Below the pieces are notes generated by a model. That model did no database searches. It worked only from the letters and a program-made list of their open reading frames with translations, and had not been told where the DNA came from. Positions 33,406-42,760 of a stretch of 64,000 nucleotides of DNA are shown here, one piece after another. Numbering within the stretch: the stretch's first letter is position 1; each line of letters starts with the position of its first letter. Location: NCBI RefSeq assembly GCF_000302455.1, contig NZ_AMPO01000013.1, forward strand, positions 1 to 64,000. The letters are read 5' to 3'. Made by a program: the position numbers and the translations under genes. Origin of the DNA: Methanobacterium formicicum DSM 3637 (GTDB lineage Archaea > Methanobacteriota > Methanobacteria > Methanobacteriales > Methanobacteriaceae).

Positions 33406-33645
33406 CTATCCAAATAACAGGTCATACTCTGATTGGGTTATAACACCTTTGTCTATCAGGAGTTTAGCTAATTTTTCTAATTTTTCGGCAGTATCAATGG
33501 TTGGGGAACTGTCATCACGCACCCCGGATTCGGCATAGTTCTGCTCTTCATTATCCTCTTGGTTGGCAGCGGAGTTTACAGCGGTCATTCTTCTCCTGGT
33601 TCTTCTTCTAGCCCCTCCACGTCCTAATGGTCCTAAATCAGGCAT
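33406..33645 (-). CDS. Small SHOCT-domain protein
   Basis: A 79-residue protein. The N-terminus is a Gly/Arg-rich basic segment (PLGRGGARRRTRRRM), the middle is polar, and the C-terminus is a SHOCT helix pair (LAKLLIDKGVITQSEYDLLFG, read in two parts). SHOCT modules mediate protein contacts or oligomerisation. GGAGG precedes the ATG at 33645; a longer in-frame ATG at 33726 would add 27 residues without a binding site. It is convergent with the AI-2E gene. Confidence 0.7.
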   Translation of the reverse strand: MPDLGPLGRGGARRRTRRRMTAVNSAANQEDNEEQNYAESGVRDDSSPTIDTAEKLEKLAKLLIDKGVITQSEYDLLFG

Positions 33646-33883
33646 GATATAACCTCCATTTTTCCCAGATATATTTATTTTTCCCACAAGAATTTTATGA
33701 AATCCACTTTTATTTATGTAATTCACAGTATAATTATCAATTCACATATCCTCCACATAAATTCCAGTTCATCTATCATCAATCAAATTTCAGTTACCCT
33801 GAGTCTGAAAGGTAATTTAATATGGGGATGAGAATAGAATAAAATTAAAATAATGGAGTTATCAGTAGGGGTGGTGATTTTAG

Positions 33884-35095
33884 TTGGTTGAGCTGTTATT
33901 CTTTTTTATAATGATTTTAATTGTGTCTCTGTTATCCTTCAAAATCGATAAAATGCCAATTAGTTTCCAGATGATATTCATCGTTGCTGGGATGTTCATG
34001 GGCTGGCTGGTCACTGGATACGTGGATGTCACAGAACCACCCTACTCTACCATAATCTTTTTAATAGCAGAAATAGCTCTGGTAATTGTTCTTTTTTCTG
34101 ATGCATCCCGTGTGGGATTAAAGGCACTTAAAAATAACCTGAGCACCAGACTGCTCATTGTAAGCTTACCACTTACCATTATTTTTGGAGTTTTAGTAGC
34201 CGCGTTACTGTTCCCGAATTTACCATGGTGGTTGGCAGGGATTATAGGAGCAGCTCTGGCACCAACCGATGCTGCTTTAGGGCAGATAGTGGTTAAAAAT
34301 AAGAACATACCCGAAAGAATAAGGAAGACTTTGGAAATTGAAAGTGGATTAAATGATGGAGGGTCAGTTCCCTTCCTTTTGGTCTTCATAGCTATTGGTT
34401 TAGCTTCGGAGGTTTTCAAGCCAATGGGATACTTTATTGAGGTTGCACTTGAACAGATAGGCTTTGGAATTTTAGTAGGTCTGGGTGTGGGTCTTATTGG
34501 CGGTGGATTGGTTTTAAAAGCACGGGATAAAGGATGGATCACTCCAGTCTACCAGAGAATAGCATTTTTAGCACTGGCAATTCTCACCTTTATCATAGCT
34601 GATGAAATTGGTGGAAGTGGCTTTATTGCTGCTTTTATAGGGGGTTTAGCCTTAGGATACGTTGTTAAAGATGCTGGAAATATATTAATGGATTTTTCCG
34701 AGGCAGAAGGACAATTATTAAACTTGATGGTTTTTTTCCTCCTGGGAATAGTGGTAGTTCCACTCCTCTTTCACCTGACCTGGCAGATATTGCTCTATGC
34801 CATCTTAAGTCTAACCATTATCCGAATGTTACCGGTGGCAATATCCCTGATTGGCACTAAATTAAGATGGAATACAGTACTATTCATGGGATGGTTTGGT
34901 CCAAGGGGCCTGGCCTCTGTGGTACTGGCCCTTTTAGCCATATCTGAACTGGGATCATTTCCAGGTGAAGATACCTTCATTTCAGTAGTTTTTATCACCG
35001 TACTTTTGAGTGTTTTTGCCCATGGCCTCACAGCATCGCCTTTATCTAACCTTTATGGTCGAGGAATAAGGGAAAGTAATCAGAATCAAAATTAA
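33884..35095 (+). CDS. Cation:proton antiporter, CPA1/NhaP type
   Basis: A 403-residue protein with about 12 membrane helices. It has the transport-core sequence ALAPTDAALGQIVV (with the ion-binding Asp) and EIESGLNDGGSVPFLLVFIA, the ND motif of the CPA1 branch. It would exchange Na+ (or K+) for H+ across the cytoplasmic membrane and help maintain the sodium gradient used by methanogens. The TTG start at 33884 follows GGTGGTGATT. It is convergent with the methyltransferase gene to its right. Confidence 0.9.
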   Translation: MVELLFFFIMILIVSLLSFKIDKMPISFQMIFIVAGMFMGWLVTGYVDVTEPPYSTIIFLIAEIALVIVLFSDASRVGLKALKNNLSTRLLIVSLPLTIIFGVLVAALLFPNLPWWLAGIIGAALAPTDAALGQIVVKNKNIPERIRKTLEIESGLNDGGSVPFLLVFIAIGLASEVFKPMGYFIEVALEQIGFGILVGLGVGLIGGGLVLKARDKGWITPVYQRIAFLALAILTFIIADEIGGSGFIAAFIGGLALGYVVKDAGNILMDFSEAEGQLLNLMVFFLLGIVVVPLLFHLTWQILLYAILSLTIIRMLPVAISLIGTKLRWNTVLFMGWFGPRGLASVVLALLAISELGSFPGEDTFISVVFITVLLSVFAHGLTASPLSNLYGRGIRESNQNQN

Positions 35096-35153
35096 TACAT
35101 GAAAACGGGCAGTGTTTATATTACGAGAATTTTACATTTGATGAATCTAATAA

Positions 35154-36011
35154 TTAGAAGTTATAGCGTAACAAACGTATCATGTTCCTAAAATTTGGAA
35201 TTAGGTGCATGATTTTATAAATCAAACGGTATTTTAATGGAAGTTTATGTATATATTTCGATCCCATAATCGACAAACTGGAGATTCTTTTAAGCTTTGA
35301 ATCCATTACATCCACTTTTTGAATGTCATCAACAGCCCATTTATGTTCTGCCCCGGTTGTCTTTTTAAGACTCTTTTGGCTGGATTCAATGGCAAATGAG
35401 TTCATAACATCAAATATAATTTGACCATGGGAGAAATGATCGGTGAGTCTGTTGAGCAATATTTTCACTTCATCTTCGGTAAGGTATTCCAGCACACCTT
35501 CTGCAACTACCATTACCGGTTTATTGTCTGGAATTTCTTCCAACCATCTTAATTCAGTTAATGAAGATTCCACCATCTGGTAGTTTTTTTGGTTTAAATA
35601 GAACTTTTTTCTTAGGTTTATAACTTCGGGGTAATCCACATCAAACCAGCTAACATCTGCAGAGGGATTTATTCTGGATACCAGGGTATCTAAGCCACAA
35701 CCAAGATTAAGCACTACTACATCCGGATGTGTCTTAAGAAACTCTTCAAGCCAGGCATCTATCTGTTTGGCTCGGATAACCACAAGATTGGCACTATTTA
35801 AATCTTCAGGGGGAATCAGTTTCTCGAAATCATAATCTATTGCTTTTACCATTTCATCAGCTTTCTGGTCACTGAGAACTGGTTTTTCAGAACGTTTGTC
35901 CAGAGCTTTTGCATAAAGAGTGATAAGAAGTGTTTCTTTTTCCTCTGTCAAGTGAACTCTTTCTGTTTTACTGTATTCTGGACTTTTTGTTTTACTGTAT
36001 TCAGGTTTCAT
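35154..36011 (-). CDS. Class I SAM-dependent methyltransferase (PPM/LCMT-like family)
   Basis: Motif I VLNLGCGLDTLVSR near residue 98 binds SAM. DVSWFDVDYPEVINLRKKF follows, a signature of the leucine carboxyl methyltransferase/Tcmp family that includes O-methyltransferases of polyketide pathways. EGVLEYLTEDEV comes next. The N-terminus carries an exact near-duplication (PEYSKTKSPEYSKTE) encoded by a 24-bp tandem repeat. Its substrate is unknown; family members methylate carboxylates or hydroxyls of small molecules. It lies between the antiporter and a run of small membrane protein genes. Confidence 0.75.
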   Translation of the reverse strand: MKPEYSKTKSPEYSKTERVHLTEEKETLLITLYAKALDKRSEKPVLSDQKADEMVKAIDYDFEKLIPPEDLNSANLVVIRAKQIDAWLEEFLKTHPDVVVLNLGCGLDTLVSRINPSADVSWFDVDYPEVINLRKKFYLNQKNYQMVESSLTELRWLEEIPDNKPVMVVAEGVLEYLTEDEVKILLNRLTDHFSHGQIIFDVMNSFAIESSQKSLKKTTGAEHKWAVDDIQKVDVMDSKLKRISSLSIMGSKYIHKLPLKYRLIYKIMHLIPNFRNMIRLLRYNF

Positions 36012-36095
36012 ATCAACTATCTCTTTTTCACTTTAATTTGAAAATTCCCACAATTTAATTTAAAAAAAACCGTTTCAAAACTATTAATGCACCTT

Positions 36096-36593
36096 TTATG
36101 TTGATTGTGAATGTAATTTTTTCTTGTGATGGTATTGCCGGTATATGATTATACGGCGGCTGATCATGGTTCCAAGGGTAATGGCCAGGAATATTGAGGT
36201 TAAAAGATCCAGGCTCAGGACGTGGTTTGCGTTGAGATAGTTTTTGCCCAAAACCTTGAGGGTAATTACGATCCCCCAGATGATAACCACCAGAATTGAG
36301 CCTTTCATCACAATTTTCCCATCTTCTTCCCGGAGCTTTACTTCCATTAAAGAGCCCAGAAACACTCCCAGTATCAAGCCCACCACCAGGCCAATGATTA
36401 CCAGAAGTAGTGGAAACCATCCCATACTTGCTTCAGCAAAAAAGAATGGCAAGGATGCGATAGTCATTATAATTGGCATTATAATGAGCCGAGCCATGGA
36501 AACCTTCCTCTCTCTAAGCTGAAGCAGCAGGATTAGAAAGATTACAAATAGAAAAGCATCACTGTTAAGGAATACATCTCCGCTTACTTGCAT
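36096..36593 (-). CDS. CcdC-like/DUF1453 small membrane protein
   Basis: The 165-residue protein has four to five membrane helices. It shows the family-like arrangement RLIIMPIIMTIA, GLVVGLILGVFLGSLMEVKLREEDGKIVMKGS (read in parts) and an Arg-rich end. CcdC-like proteins are poorly understood; some were linked to cytochrome c maturation in bacteria, which this organism is unlikely to use. It lies upstream of the methyltransferase gene, with a tandem repeat array before it, so it has its own promoter. Confidence 0.65.
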   Translation of the reverse strand: MQVSGDVFLNSDAFLFVIFLILLLQLRERKVSMARLIIMPIIMTIASLPFFFAEASMGWFPLLLVIIGLVVGLILGVFLGSLMEVKLREEDGKIVMKGSILVVIIWGIVITLKVLGKNYLNANHVLSLDLLTSIFLAITLGTMISRRIIIYRQYHHKKKLHSQST

Positions 36594-36654
36594 ATTATCC
36601 TCTCAATTGTAGTTTAAAAAAAATATCATGGTAATTTAAGTTTGTAAAAATCAT

Positions 36655-36836
36655 TATTTACTTCATTTTAACTTTCATTCCAAAAATCACTTTAATCTTT
36701 ATTTAACTTTTATTCGAAAAAAGCACTATTTAATCTCCATTTTAGCCTTTATTCCAAAAATCACTTTTTAATCTCCATTTTAGCCTTTATTCCAAAAATC
36801 ACTTTTTAATATTCATCTTAACCTTCATTCCAATTA
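36655..36836. repeat. 38-bp tandem array made of the tail of the DUF5518-type gene
   Basis: Nearly five copies of a 38-bp unit begin at 36655, 36693, 36731, 36769 and 36807. On the minus strand each unit reads as codons for a GxKxKMxIKK-like end plus a stop. The copy at 36807 is the actual 3' end of the gene at 36799, which ends GMKVKMNIKK. So the array is a multiplied gene tail, including stop codon, extending about 145 bp past the gene. The 36731 and 36769 copies are identical. Confidence 0.88.
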
Positions 36837-37218
36837 ATCCACCTATGGCCCCCAGAATCACGCTTATTATTATTATAGATAGCTGGCAGATAATGTACGC
36901 TGCCACTACAGTATTAGCCCCGGGCATTATTCCAATTTGGAGAGATATTAAATTTATAATGGTGCTAATGGCTTCAAAGCCCATAATCAATATTAGTGTG
37001 ATTAGAAGGCCACCTATAATTCCTGAAATTATTCCAACAACCGTTCCATCCTTTAAATCCATTTTATCGTAATTTTCATATCCTCGACTAAAGTAGGAGG
37101 CTAAAAATCCCCCAATTAATGGACCTAAAAAGGAAATAGGAAAGAAGATTAAAATTAAGATAATGGTTAATACTGAGTTAATGAGTTCACTTAATCCTAT
37201 AATTTTCCAATCAGCCAT
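36799..37218 (-). CDS. DUF5518-type four-helix membrane protein
   Basis: The 139-residue protein has four hydrophobic helices. It carries the Gly-rich segments LGPLIGGFLASYFSRG and DGTVVGIISGIIGGLL, plus GAIGGLIGMKVK at the C-terminus. This pattern occurs in DUF5518, an archaeal family of unknown function; I am fairly but not fully sure of it. The last codons have been copied as a tandem array downstream. It is separated from the divergent alpha/beta hydrolase gene by about 300 bp without a recognisable gene. Confidence 0.7.
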   Translation of the reverse strand: MADWKIIGLSELINSVLTIILILIFFPISFLGPLIGGFLASYFSRGYENYDKMDLKDGTVVGIISGIIGGLLITLILIMGFEAISTIINLISLQIGIMPGANTVVAAYIICQLSIIIISVILGAIGGLIGMKVKMNIKK

Positions 37219-37524
37219 TTTAACTCCTGTAATTTGAGAACAATTTATTATTAGTGTCGTTACTAAATGATTTAAACATCTTCATTTAAATCTTCATTTA
37301 GCATCATTCATTCTACTAATTATTCTCAGAATATTATATTAAGTATATTTTTGTTTTTGTCCAACCGTTCTAACTTGTGAAATCTTTTCAGTTCGATTAG
37401 TCCGGGCCATAGAATATTTTTTTATAAAAAGAATGATATAATATACATTCAGAATTATTAAAGGAATTATTAAAGGGCATACCTTGGAGTCAGGGTATCC
37501 ATTGGAGTATTCAGGGGGTTTAAA
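37219..37524. other. Divergent intergenic gap, no gene seen
   Basis: A 306-bp region between the DUF5518-type gene and the alpha/beta hydrolase gene. It contains a repeated TTCATTTAAATCTTCATTTAG segment near 37280-37300 and AT-rich promoter-like sequence near 37415-37445. No small gene is supported. Confidence 0.45.
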
Positions 37525-38184
37525 ATGAAAACTTATGTTCTTGTTCACGGTGGCAACATGTCAACAAAGACCTGGAACAAGCTATCTGGGCAGAAAATTT
37601 CCACAGATGACGGTTTTATGGGGGCCAGGTACTGGGATGGGACAGTTAATGCCATTGAAGCAGCAGGTGGCTGTGTTTTTGCACCGACACTGGGTGATGA
37701 ATTTACCAGCAACTTAACTGATCACATCCAGCAGATATGCGAGCTGATTATTGAGAACAACTTGCAGGATATTATTCTGGTGGGACATAGTTATGGTGGA
37801 TTCGTCATTACCGGCGTTGCAGACCGGATGCCCGAGAGAATTCATAGCTTAGTTTATCTTGATTCTGCTTTGCCCGATCCTGGACAATCCCTGATGGATA
37901 TCCTGAATTTAGCATATTCGCAGGAGGACTCTGCAGTCCTGCCTGATCCAAATCCACCTTACGTGGAAAAACTGCAGTACAATCCAGAAACGATTTTCCG
38001 GATTGAAAAAATTTATATACGCTGTACAAAGAGTGAGTTTGCGGATATTTCTCATCTTGCTACGGAAAAAATAGATACTGCAGGAGGAAGGTGGACCTAT
38101 TTTGAGTTACCATCTTCACACGTGCCAATGGCTGACCTTCCAGAAGATTTTTACAAATTATTATTTAGAATTGCTAAATTGTAA
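37525..38184 (+). CDS. Alpha/beta hydrolase, esterase-like (plant MES/SABP2-like)
   Basis: The 219-residue protein starts with YVLVHGG, the oxyanion-hole HG of the fold. It shows the nucleophile elbow GHSYGG (Ser near residue 93) and a C-terminal SSHVPMADLPEDF with the catalytic His. These features are those of small esterases resembling methyl-salicylate esterase/hydroxynitrile lyase types. The substrate is unknown. It is a single gene with a long, TTATCCTATTTT-rich repeated tail downstream (38190-38300). Confidence 0.8.
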   Translation: MKTYVLVHGGNMSTKTWNKLSGQKISTDDGFMGARYWDGTVNAIEAAGGCVFAPTLGDEFTSNLTDHIQQICELIIENNLQDIILVGHSYGGFVITGVADRMPERIHSLVYLDSALPDPGQSLMDILNLAYSQEDSAVLPDPNPPYVEKLQYNPETIFRIEKIYIRCTKSEFADISHLATEKIDTAGGRWTYFELPSSHVPMADLPEDFYKLLFRIAKL

Positions 38185-38189
38185 CCTGC

Positions 38190-38297
38190 TTGAATAAGAT
38201 TTATTCTATTTAACAAGGTTATGCTATTTTAAAAAAGGTTTCCTATTTTCAAAAGTGTTATACTTATTGTCAATAGAGTTATCCTATTTTTCAACAG
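38190..38297. repeat. Degenerate short repeats with CCTATTTT core
   Basis: Four to five imperfect copies of a GGTTATCCTATTTTMAAA-like segment occur at roughly 24-30-bp spacing between the two convergent genes. They are much less regular than the arrays at 23921 or 36655. They may contain terminators of both genes. Confidence 0.45.
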
Positions 38298-38984
38298 TTA
38301 CCTGTGTTTCTGGTACTGTTTTTTCAGTAATTTCCTGCTGTTGGGAGTGCCATGGCCAGGTAAAAATATATTACAGCTGGTTTCAAGGAGTTTGTTCCAG
38401 CTTATGATCATGGAAGGCACGTCATCGGCAAAAGCAGGGAAAACCGACCACCAGAATATTCCCACCATGGCATCACCAACTAAAGCCACTTCATCATCAA
38501 TTATTAAACTCATTGAACCTTTAGAATGACCTGGAGTATGAATAAGATAACAATGGGGTGTTAAATGGTGCTTTTCACCCACTAAATAATCCGGTTTAAC
38601 TGCAGGGTACTCATTGAATTGCTTAATTTTTCTTCCAATCTTCACCAGAATGCCAGTAATTGGATTGGTTCCATGTAGAATTGGTGTATTTCCGCGCTTT
38701 AAATTCTCTGATTCGCTTTTTTGAACGATTATTCTGGCTTTATACTCCTTTTTTATCCTGGTGGCATTTCCAACATGATCAAAATGGGTGTGGGTTAAAA
38801 TGAGATATGATAAGTTCCTTTCACCTAAAAGGTGGTCCAGTTTTTTCATGAGTTCATTTTTTGAGTTTTCCAGTCCGGTGTCTATTAAAATTGAGATATC
38901 ATCATCCAAAACTAGATAACTATTGGATCTACCTTCGGTGACCTGATAAACTGTGCAACCACTGGTTGTGGTCCATTTTTTCAT
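38298..38984 (-). CDS. MBL-fold metallo-hydrolase
   Basis: A metallo-beta-lactamase-fold enzyme. The metal motif THTHFDHVGN is near residue 65. Further ligands are in HTPGHSKGSMSL, VGDAMVG and PGHGTPN. Glyoxalase II-like members hydrolyse thioesters, lactones or phosphoesters; the substrate cannot be told. ATG 38984 is used since the family fold begins just after it, but it lacks a good ribosome binding site. The frame stays open to GTG 39020. Length (228) is typical. Confidence 0.85.
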   Translation of the reverse strand: MKKWTTTSGCTVYQVTEGRSNSYLVLDDDISILIDTGLENSKNELMKKLDHLLGERNLSYLILTHTHFDHVGNATRIKKEYKARIIVQKSESENLKRGNTPILHGTNPITGILVKIGRKIKQFNEYPAVKPDYLVGEKHHLTPHCYLIHTPGHSKGSMSLIIDDEVALVGDAMVGIFWWSVFPAFADDVPSMIISWNKLLETSCNIFLPGHGTPNSRKLLKKQYQKHR

Positions 38985-39437
38985 TTTTAAGTCTTTAGTA
39001 ATCAATTGTATGCCCGTCACTAATCTATTAACGCTAAATCACTTAATCTGTTAAAACACCAATCATTTAATCTATTAAATTCAATACTGATCTTATTCAA
39101 TATTATGATTTTAGTGTTTGACATTGATCTTCATGAGTTAATAAAATTTACTAAGGGCGAAGGGTTTAGTATTTCACTGGAAAACTGTTATTTTCTTTGG
39201 TCTTTGCACTCAAATTTGGATAATTATATGTGAAAAATAAGATTAATTAAATAACATATCTACGTAAAATATCTCTTATTCCTGCAGTAAATTCTTAAAC
39301 AAACTATTTATCTCAATGGATGAGGAGTGATCGGTAAAATAAAGTGTTTTTTAATTTGAGAGTGCATTTTTAAGAGTATTTTTTGTTTCCATACACACAA
39401 ATAGTATTAATTATATATTATATTATGGGTCATTCCA
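38985..39437. other. Divergent intergenic gap, no gene seen
   Basis: This 453-bp gap separates the MBL-fold gene from the large sensor kinase. At 39020-39080 there are imperfect repeats around AATCTATTAA. Near 39408-39421 there is a TATA-like run, which would place transcription almost at the kinase start. I see no gene in it. Confidence 0.5.
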
Positions 39438-42400
39438 ATGGTGGATGAGAAAATTCTTCTGGTAGAAGATGAAAGCATAGAAGCCATGGATATTAAGCAT
39501 ACATTGGAATCCTTTGGTTATGAAGTTCCTTATGTTGCTACCAGTGGTGAAGAAGCGGTAGAGAAAGCTTTAGAAATCATGCCCGATCTTATTTTGATGG
39601 ACATAGTTTTAAAGGGCGATATTGATGGAGTCGAAGCTGCAGCTATGATTAAAGACTTTAATATACCTCTCATCTATTTAACTGCTCATTCTGAAGAAAA
39701 TACAATTGAAAGAGCCAAGTTCACAGAACCACAGGGGTACATAATCAAGCCCTATGATGTAAGTGGACTTAAATATGCTATTGACCTGGCAATTTACAAA
39801 AATCAGATGGAAAGAGAATTTAAAGAGTCAGAAGCATATTACAGAACAATTTTTGAGCACACTGGAACTGCAACAGTTATCCTCGAGGAAGATACAACTA
39901 TTTCACTGGTCAATGCAAAATTTGAAAAGCTCAGTGGCTACACCAGGGAAGAATTAGAGGGTAAAAAAAGCTGGACTGATTTTGTGGTGAAGGATGATCT
40001 TGAAAAAATGGAAGAATATCATCGTCTTCGCAGGAATGATCCTGCTTCTGCCTCAGTAAATTATGATTTCAGGTTCATTGATAAGCAGGGTAATATTAAA
40101 AACATCCATTTAGATGTTGACATGATACCCGGCACTAAAAAGAGTGTATCCTCTCTTCTGGATATCACCGAACGTAAAAAGACTGAAATGGCATTACTTG
40201 AAAGTGAAGAACGATATAAATCAATCTTTGATAAATCCATTGATGCAATCTACATCCATGATTTCCAGGGGAATTTTGTTGATGCCAACCCTGTTGCTCT
40301 TTCGATGCTCGGTTACAGGAAAGATGAACTGGAAAACTTGAGTTTTGCTTCCCTGTTATCTCCCCAACAAATCCCACAAGCATTCAAGAACATTAACCAG
40401 ATCAAAAATATTGGTTATCAAAAGGAAGTCTCTGAGTATAAGCTCCAGAAAAAAGACGGTAGTTCGATTTATGTAGAAACCAAGAGTTCTCTACTCAGCT
40501 TTCCCGGGGGAAACCATCTAATTCAGGGTATTGCAAGGGACGTAACTAGTCGTAAGCTGGCAGAAGAAGCATTGAAAGAGAGTGAAAGGAGTTACAGGGC
40601 CATATTTGAAAATAGTGGAATTGCTCTTTTGACTTTCACAAACGATGGCACCATCCTCATGTTTAACTCTGAATGGGAACGACTCAGTGGTTATTCCCGT
40701 GAAGAGGTGGAAGGTAAAATGAAATGGATGCAAATTGCCCATCCAGACTACCGGAAAAAGATGATGGAGTATCACCAGCAGAGAATAAAAGATCCTGACT
40801 ATGCACCCCAGAAATATGAAACAGTTTTTATTAAAAAAAATGGAGAACAAAGGGTGGCGTATATCGCAGTTACTGCTCTTTCCGGTACCCAAAAGTGGCT
40901 AGCATCGGCCACAGACATTACAGATCTTAAAAGCATCCAAAAAAAACTGGAAAAAAACGTTCTACGTATCCGTGCTTTGGCTGAATACAATGTCGATGGA
41001 ATAATAACCACGGATGCCCCTGGTAAAATTTTATATTTCAACAAAAGCCTGCTTGAAATGTTCGGTTATTCTGAGGATGAATTAAAAAACAGAGAAATTA
41101 CCCTGTTAATGCCAGAAAGATACCGGGAAAATTTCATGAAAGGTATTAAAAAATACCAGTCAACAGGAGAACACCGTCTAGCAGGACGAACCATAGAAAC
41201 ATTTGGACTTAATAAGGAGGGCCATGAATTTCCCCTTGAAATGTCCCTGACCAAATGGGAAGCAGATGAAAAAATATACTTCACATCAATCATAAGAGAC
41301 ATAAGTGAACGTAAAAAGTCAGAAAAAGCCCTTTTAGATAGTGAACAAAAATACAGTCATTTATTTAGCAGCGTTCCGGTGGGAATTGGTATTACCAGTT
41401 TAAATGGTAAAATTCTTGACGTCAATAAAGTTATGCAGGATATAACTGGCTATGCTCCTGAAGAATTGAAAAATACAAATTTTAAAACTTCCTTTGTCAC
41501 ACCTGAAGACTATGAACTTTTATTAGAAGAATTACAAGAATCGGGTAAGGTTCGGGATTATGAAGTTACACTTAAAAGAAAAGGCGAAAGGATTTATCAT
41601 GCCCTCCTAAATTCAGAATTAATTGAAATTGGAGGGGATGAAGTTATTCTTATCACTGTCCGAGATATCACTGAAAGAAAAGAGACAGAACAATGTCTTA
41701 TTAATAGTGAAAAACGTTACAGGAAACTTTATTCTTCCATGAACGAAGGATTAGCTGTTCATGAAGTACTTTATGATGATGCAAATATTCCAGTAGATTA
41801 TGAAATAATAGATGTCAACAATGCATATGAAAAAATCTTGGGAATTAAAAAGAAAGAAATCCTGGGGAAAAAAGCATCAGAGATTTATGGAGCTGGAAAA
41901 GCACCCTATGTTGAAGTTTACTCAGAAGTGGCTGAAACAGGAAATCCAGCTCACTTTGAAACCTACTTTGAACCAATGGATAAACACTTTAACATATCAG
42001 TCTTTTCACCATCAAAAGGAACATTTGCAACGGTATTTGAAGATATTACCTCTCGTAAAAAGGCAGAAGAAAAAATAAAAAAATCTTTGGAAGAAAAAGA
42101 GGTACTGCTCCGGGAAATCCATCATCGTGTTAAGAATAATATGCAGATTCTCTCCAGTTTACTGAATCTGCAGATACAGTATGAGGATTTGGATGAAACT
42201 ATAGGTGTTTTGAAGGATAGTCAGGGTCGAGTGAAGAGCATGGCCATGATCCACGAGAAATTATATCAATCATCCAATTTCTCCAACATCAACTTCAAAG
42301 AGTATTTGGAGAGGCTTGTTTCTGGTATCTTCTATTCCTACGAGATCACCACCGGAGATATTGGATCAGACATAGATATTGAGGATGTTAATTTAAGTAT

Positions 42401-42710
42401 TGACACTGCCATACCATTGGGGCTCATCATCAATGAGCTGGTGACCAACAGTGTAAAATACGCCTTTCCCCAAGGTGAAGGAACAGTATCCATCCAACTA
42501 AAATCCCTCCCGGAACAAATGGAGCTCACAGTTGCAGATAATGGAATAGGCTTACCTGAGAATATTGATATTCAAAACCCAAAAACACTCGGTCTTCAGT
42601 TAGTCAAAAGTTTAACTGAACAATTAGATGGGGATATACGGGTTGAAAGCTCTAATGGAACTGTATTTAGGATTACTTTTAACGAGTTGAATTACAAAGA
42701 AAGAATTTAA
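39438..42710 (+). CDS. Hybrid sensor histidine kinase: REC, six PAS domains, HisKA_2, HATPase
   Basis: An N-terminal receiver domain (residues about 4-118, phospho-acceptor Asp55 in LILMDIVLKG, Lys in GYIIKPYD) is followed by six PAS/PAC units. Each begins with a phrase like SExxYRxIF and ends in DITERK. Then come a HisKA_2 dimerisation domain with the phosphorylated His in REIHHRVKNN (near residue 893) and an HATPase domain (INELVTNSVKYAF, DNGIGLP, LGLQLVKSL). With no membrane helix it is a soluble kinase; PAS units could bind cofactors or small ligands. No response regulator gene is adjacent, so its partner is elsewhere. This layout is common in Methanobacterium. Confidence 0.93.
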   Translation: MVDEKILLVEDESIEAMDIKHTLESFGYEVPYVATSGEEAVEKALEIMPDLILMDIVLKGDIDGVEAAAMIKDFNIPLIYLTAHSEENTIERAKFTEPQGYIIKPYDVSGLKYAIDLAIYKNQMEREFKESEAYYRTIFEHTGTATVILEEDTTISLVNAKFEKLSGYTREELEGKKSWTDFVVKDDLEKMEEYHRLRRNDPASASVNYDFRFIDKQGNIKNIHLDVDMIPGTKKSVSSLLDITERKKTEMALLESEERYKSIFDKSIDAIYIHDFQGNFVDANPVALSMLGYRKDELENLSFASLLSPQQIPQAFKNINQIKNIGYQKEVSEYKLQKKDGSSIYVETKSSLLSFPGGNHLIQGIARDVTSRKLAEEALKESERSYRAIFENSGIALLTFTNDGTILMFNSEWERLSGYSREEVEGKMKWMQIAHPDYRKKMMEYHQQRIKDPDYAPQKYETVFIKKNGEQRVAYIAVTALSGTQKWLASATDITDLKSIQKKLEKNVLRIRALAEYNVDGIITTDAPGKILYFNKSLLEMFGYSEDELKNREITLLMPERYRENFMKGIKKYQSTGEHRLAGRTIETFGLNKEGHEFPLEMSLTKWEADEKIYFTSIIRDISERKKSEKALLDSEQKYSHLFSSVPVGIGITSLNGKILDVNKVMQDITGYAPEELKNTNFKTSFVTPEDYELLLEELQESGKVRDYEVTLKRKGERIYHALLNSELIEIGGDEVILITVRDITERKETEQCLINSEKRYRKLYSSMNEGLAVHEVLYDDANIPVDYEIIDVNNAYEKILGIKKKEILGKKASEIYGAGKAPYVEVYSEVAETGNPAHFETYFEPMDKHFNISVFSPSKGTFATVFEDITSRKKAEEKIKKSLEEKEVLLREIHHRVKNNMQILSSLLNLQIQYEDLDETIGVLKDSQGRVKSMAMIHEKLYQSSNFSNINFKEYLERLVSGIFYSYEITTGDIGSDIDIEDVNLSIDTAIPLGLIINELVTNSVKYAFPQGEGTVSIQLKSLPEQMELTVADNGIGLPENIDIQNPKTLGLQLVKSLTEQLDGDIRVESSNGTVFRITFNELNYKERI

Positions 42711-42760
42711 TTGGATTAAAGTTATGGAAATAATGTAATTGGATTAGAGTTATGTTTATT

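Noticed and set aside
36055..36420. Minus-strand frame overlapping the CcdC-like gene
   Set aside because: It is out of frame with the membrane protein, has a biased Gly/Pro composition and no ribosome site.
39411..39420. TATA box of the large sensor kinase
   Set aside because: It is too close to the chosen ATG to place a transcript start upstream; other AT-rich sites are equally likely.
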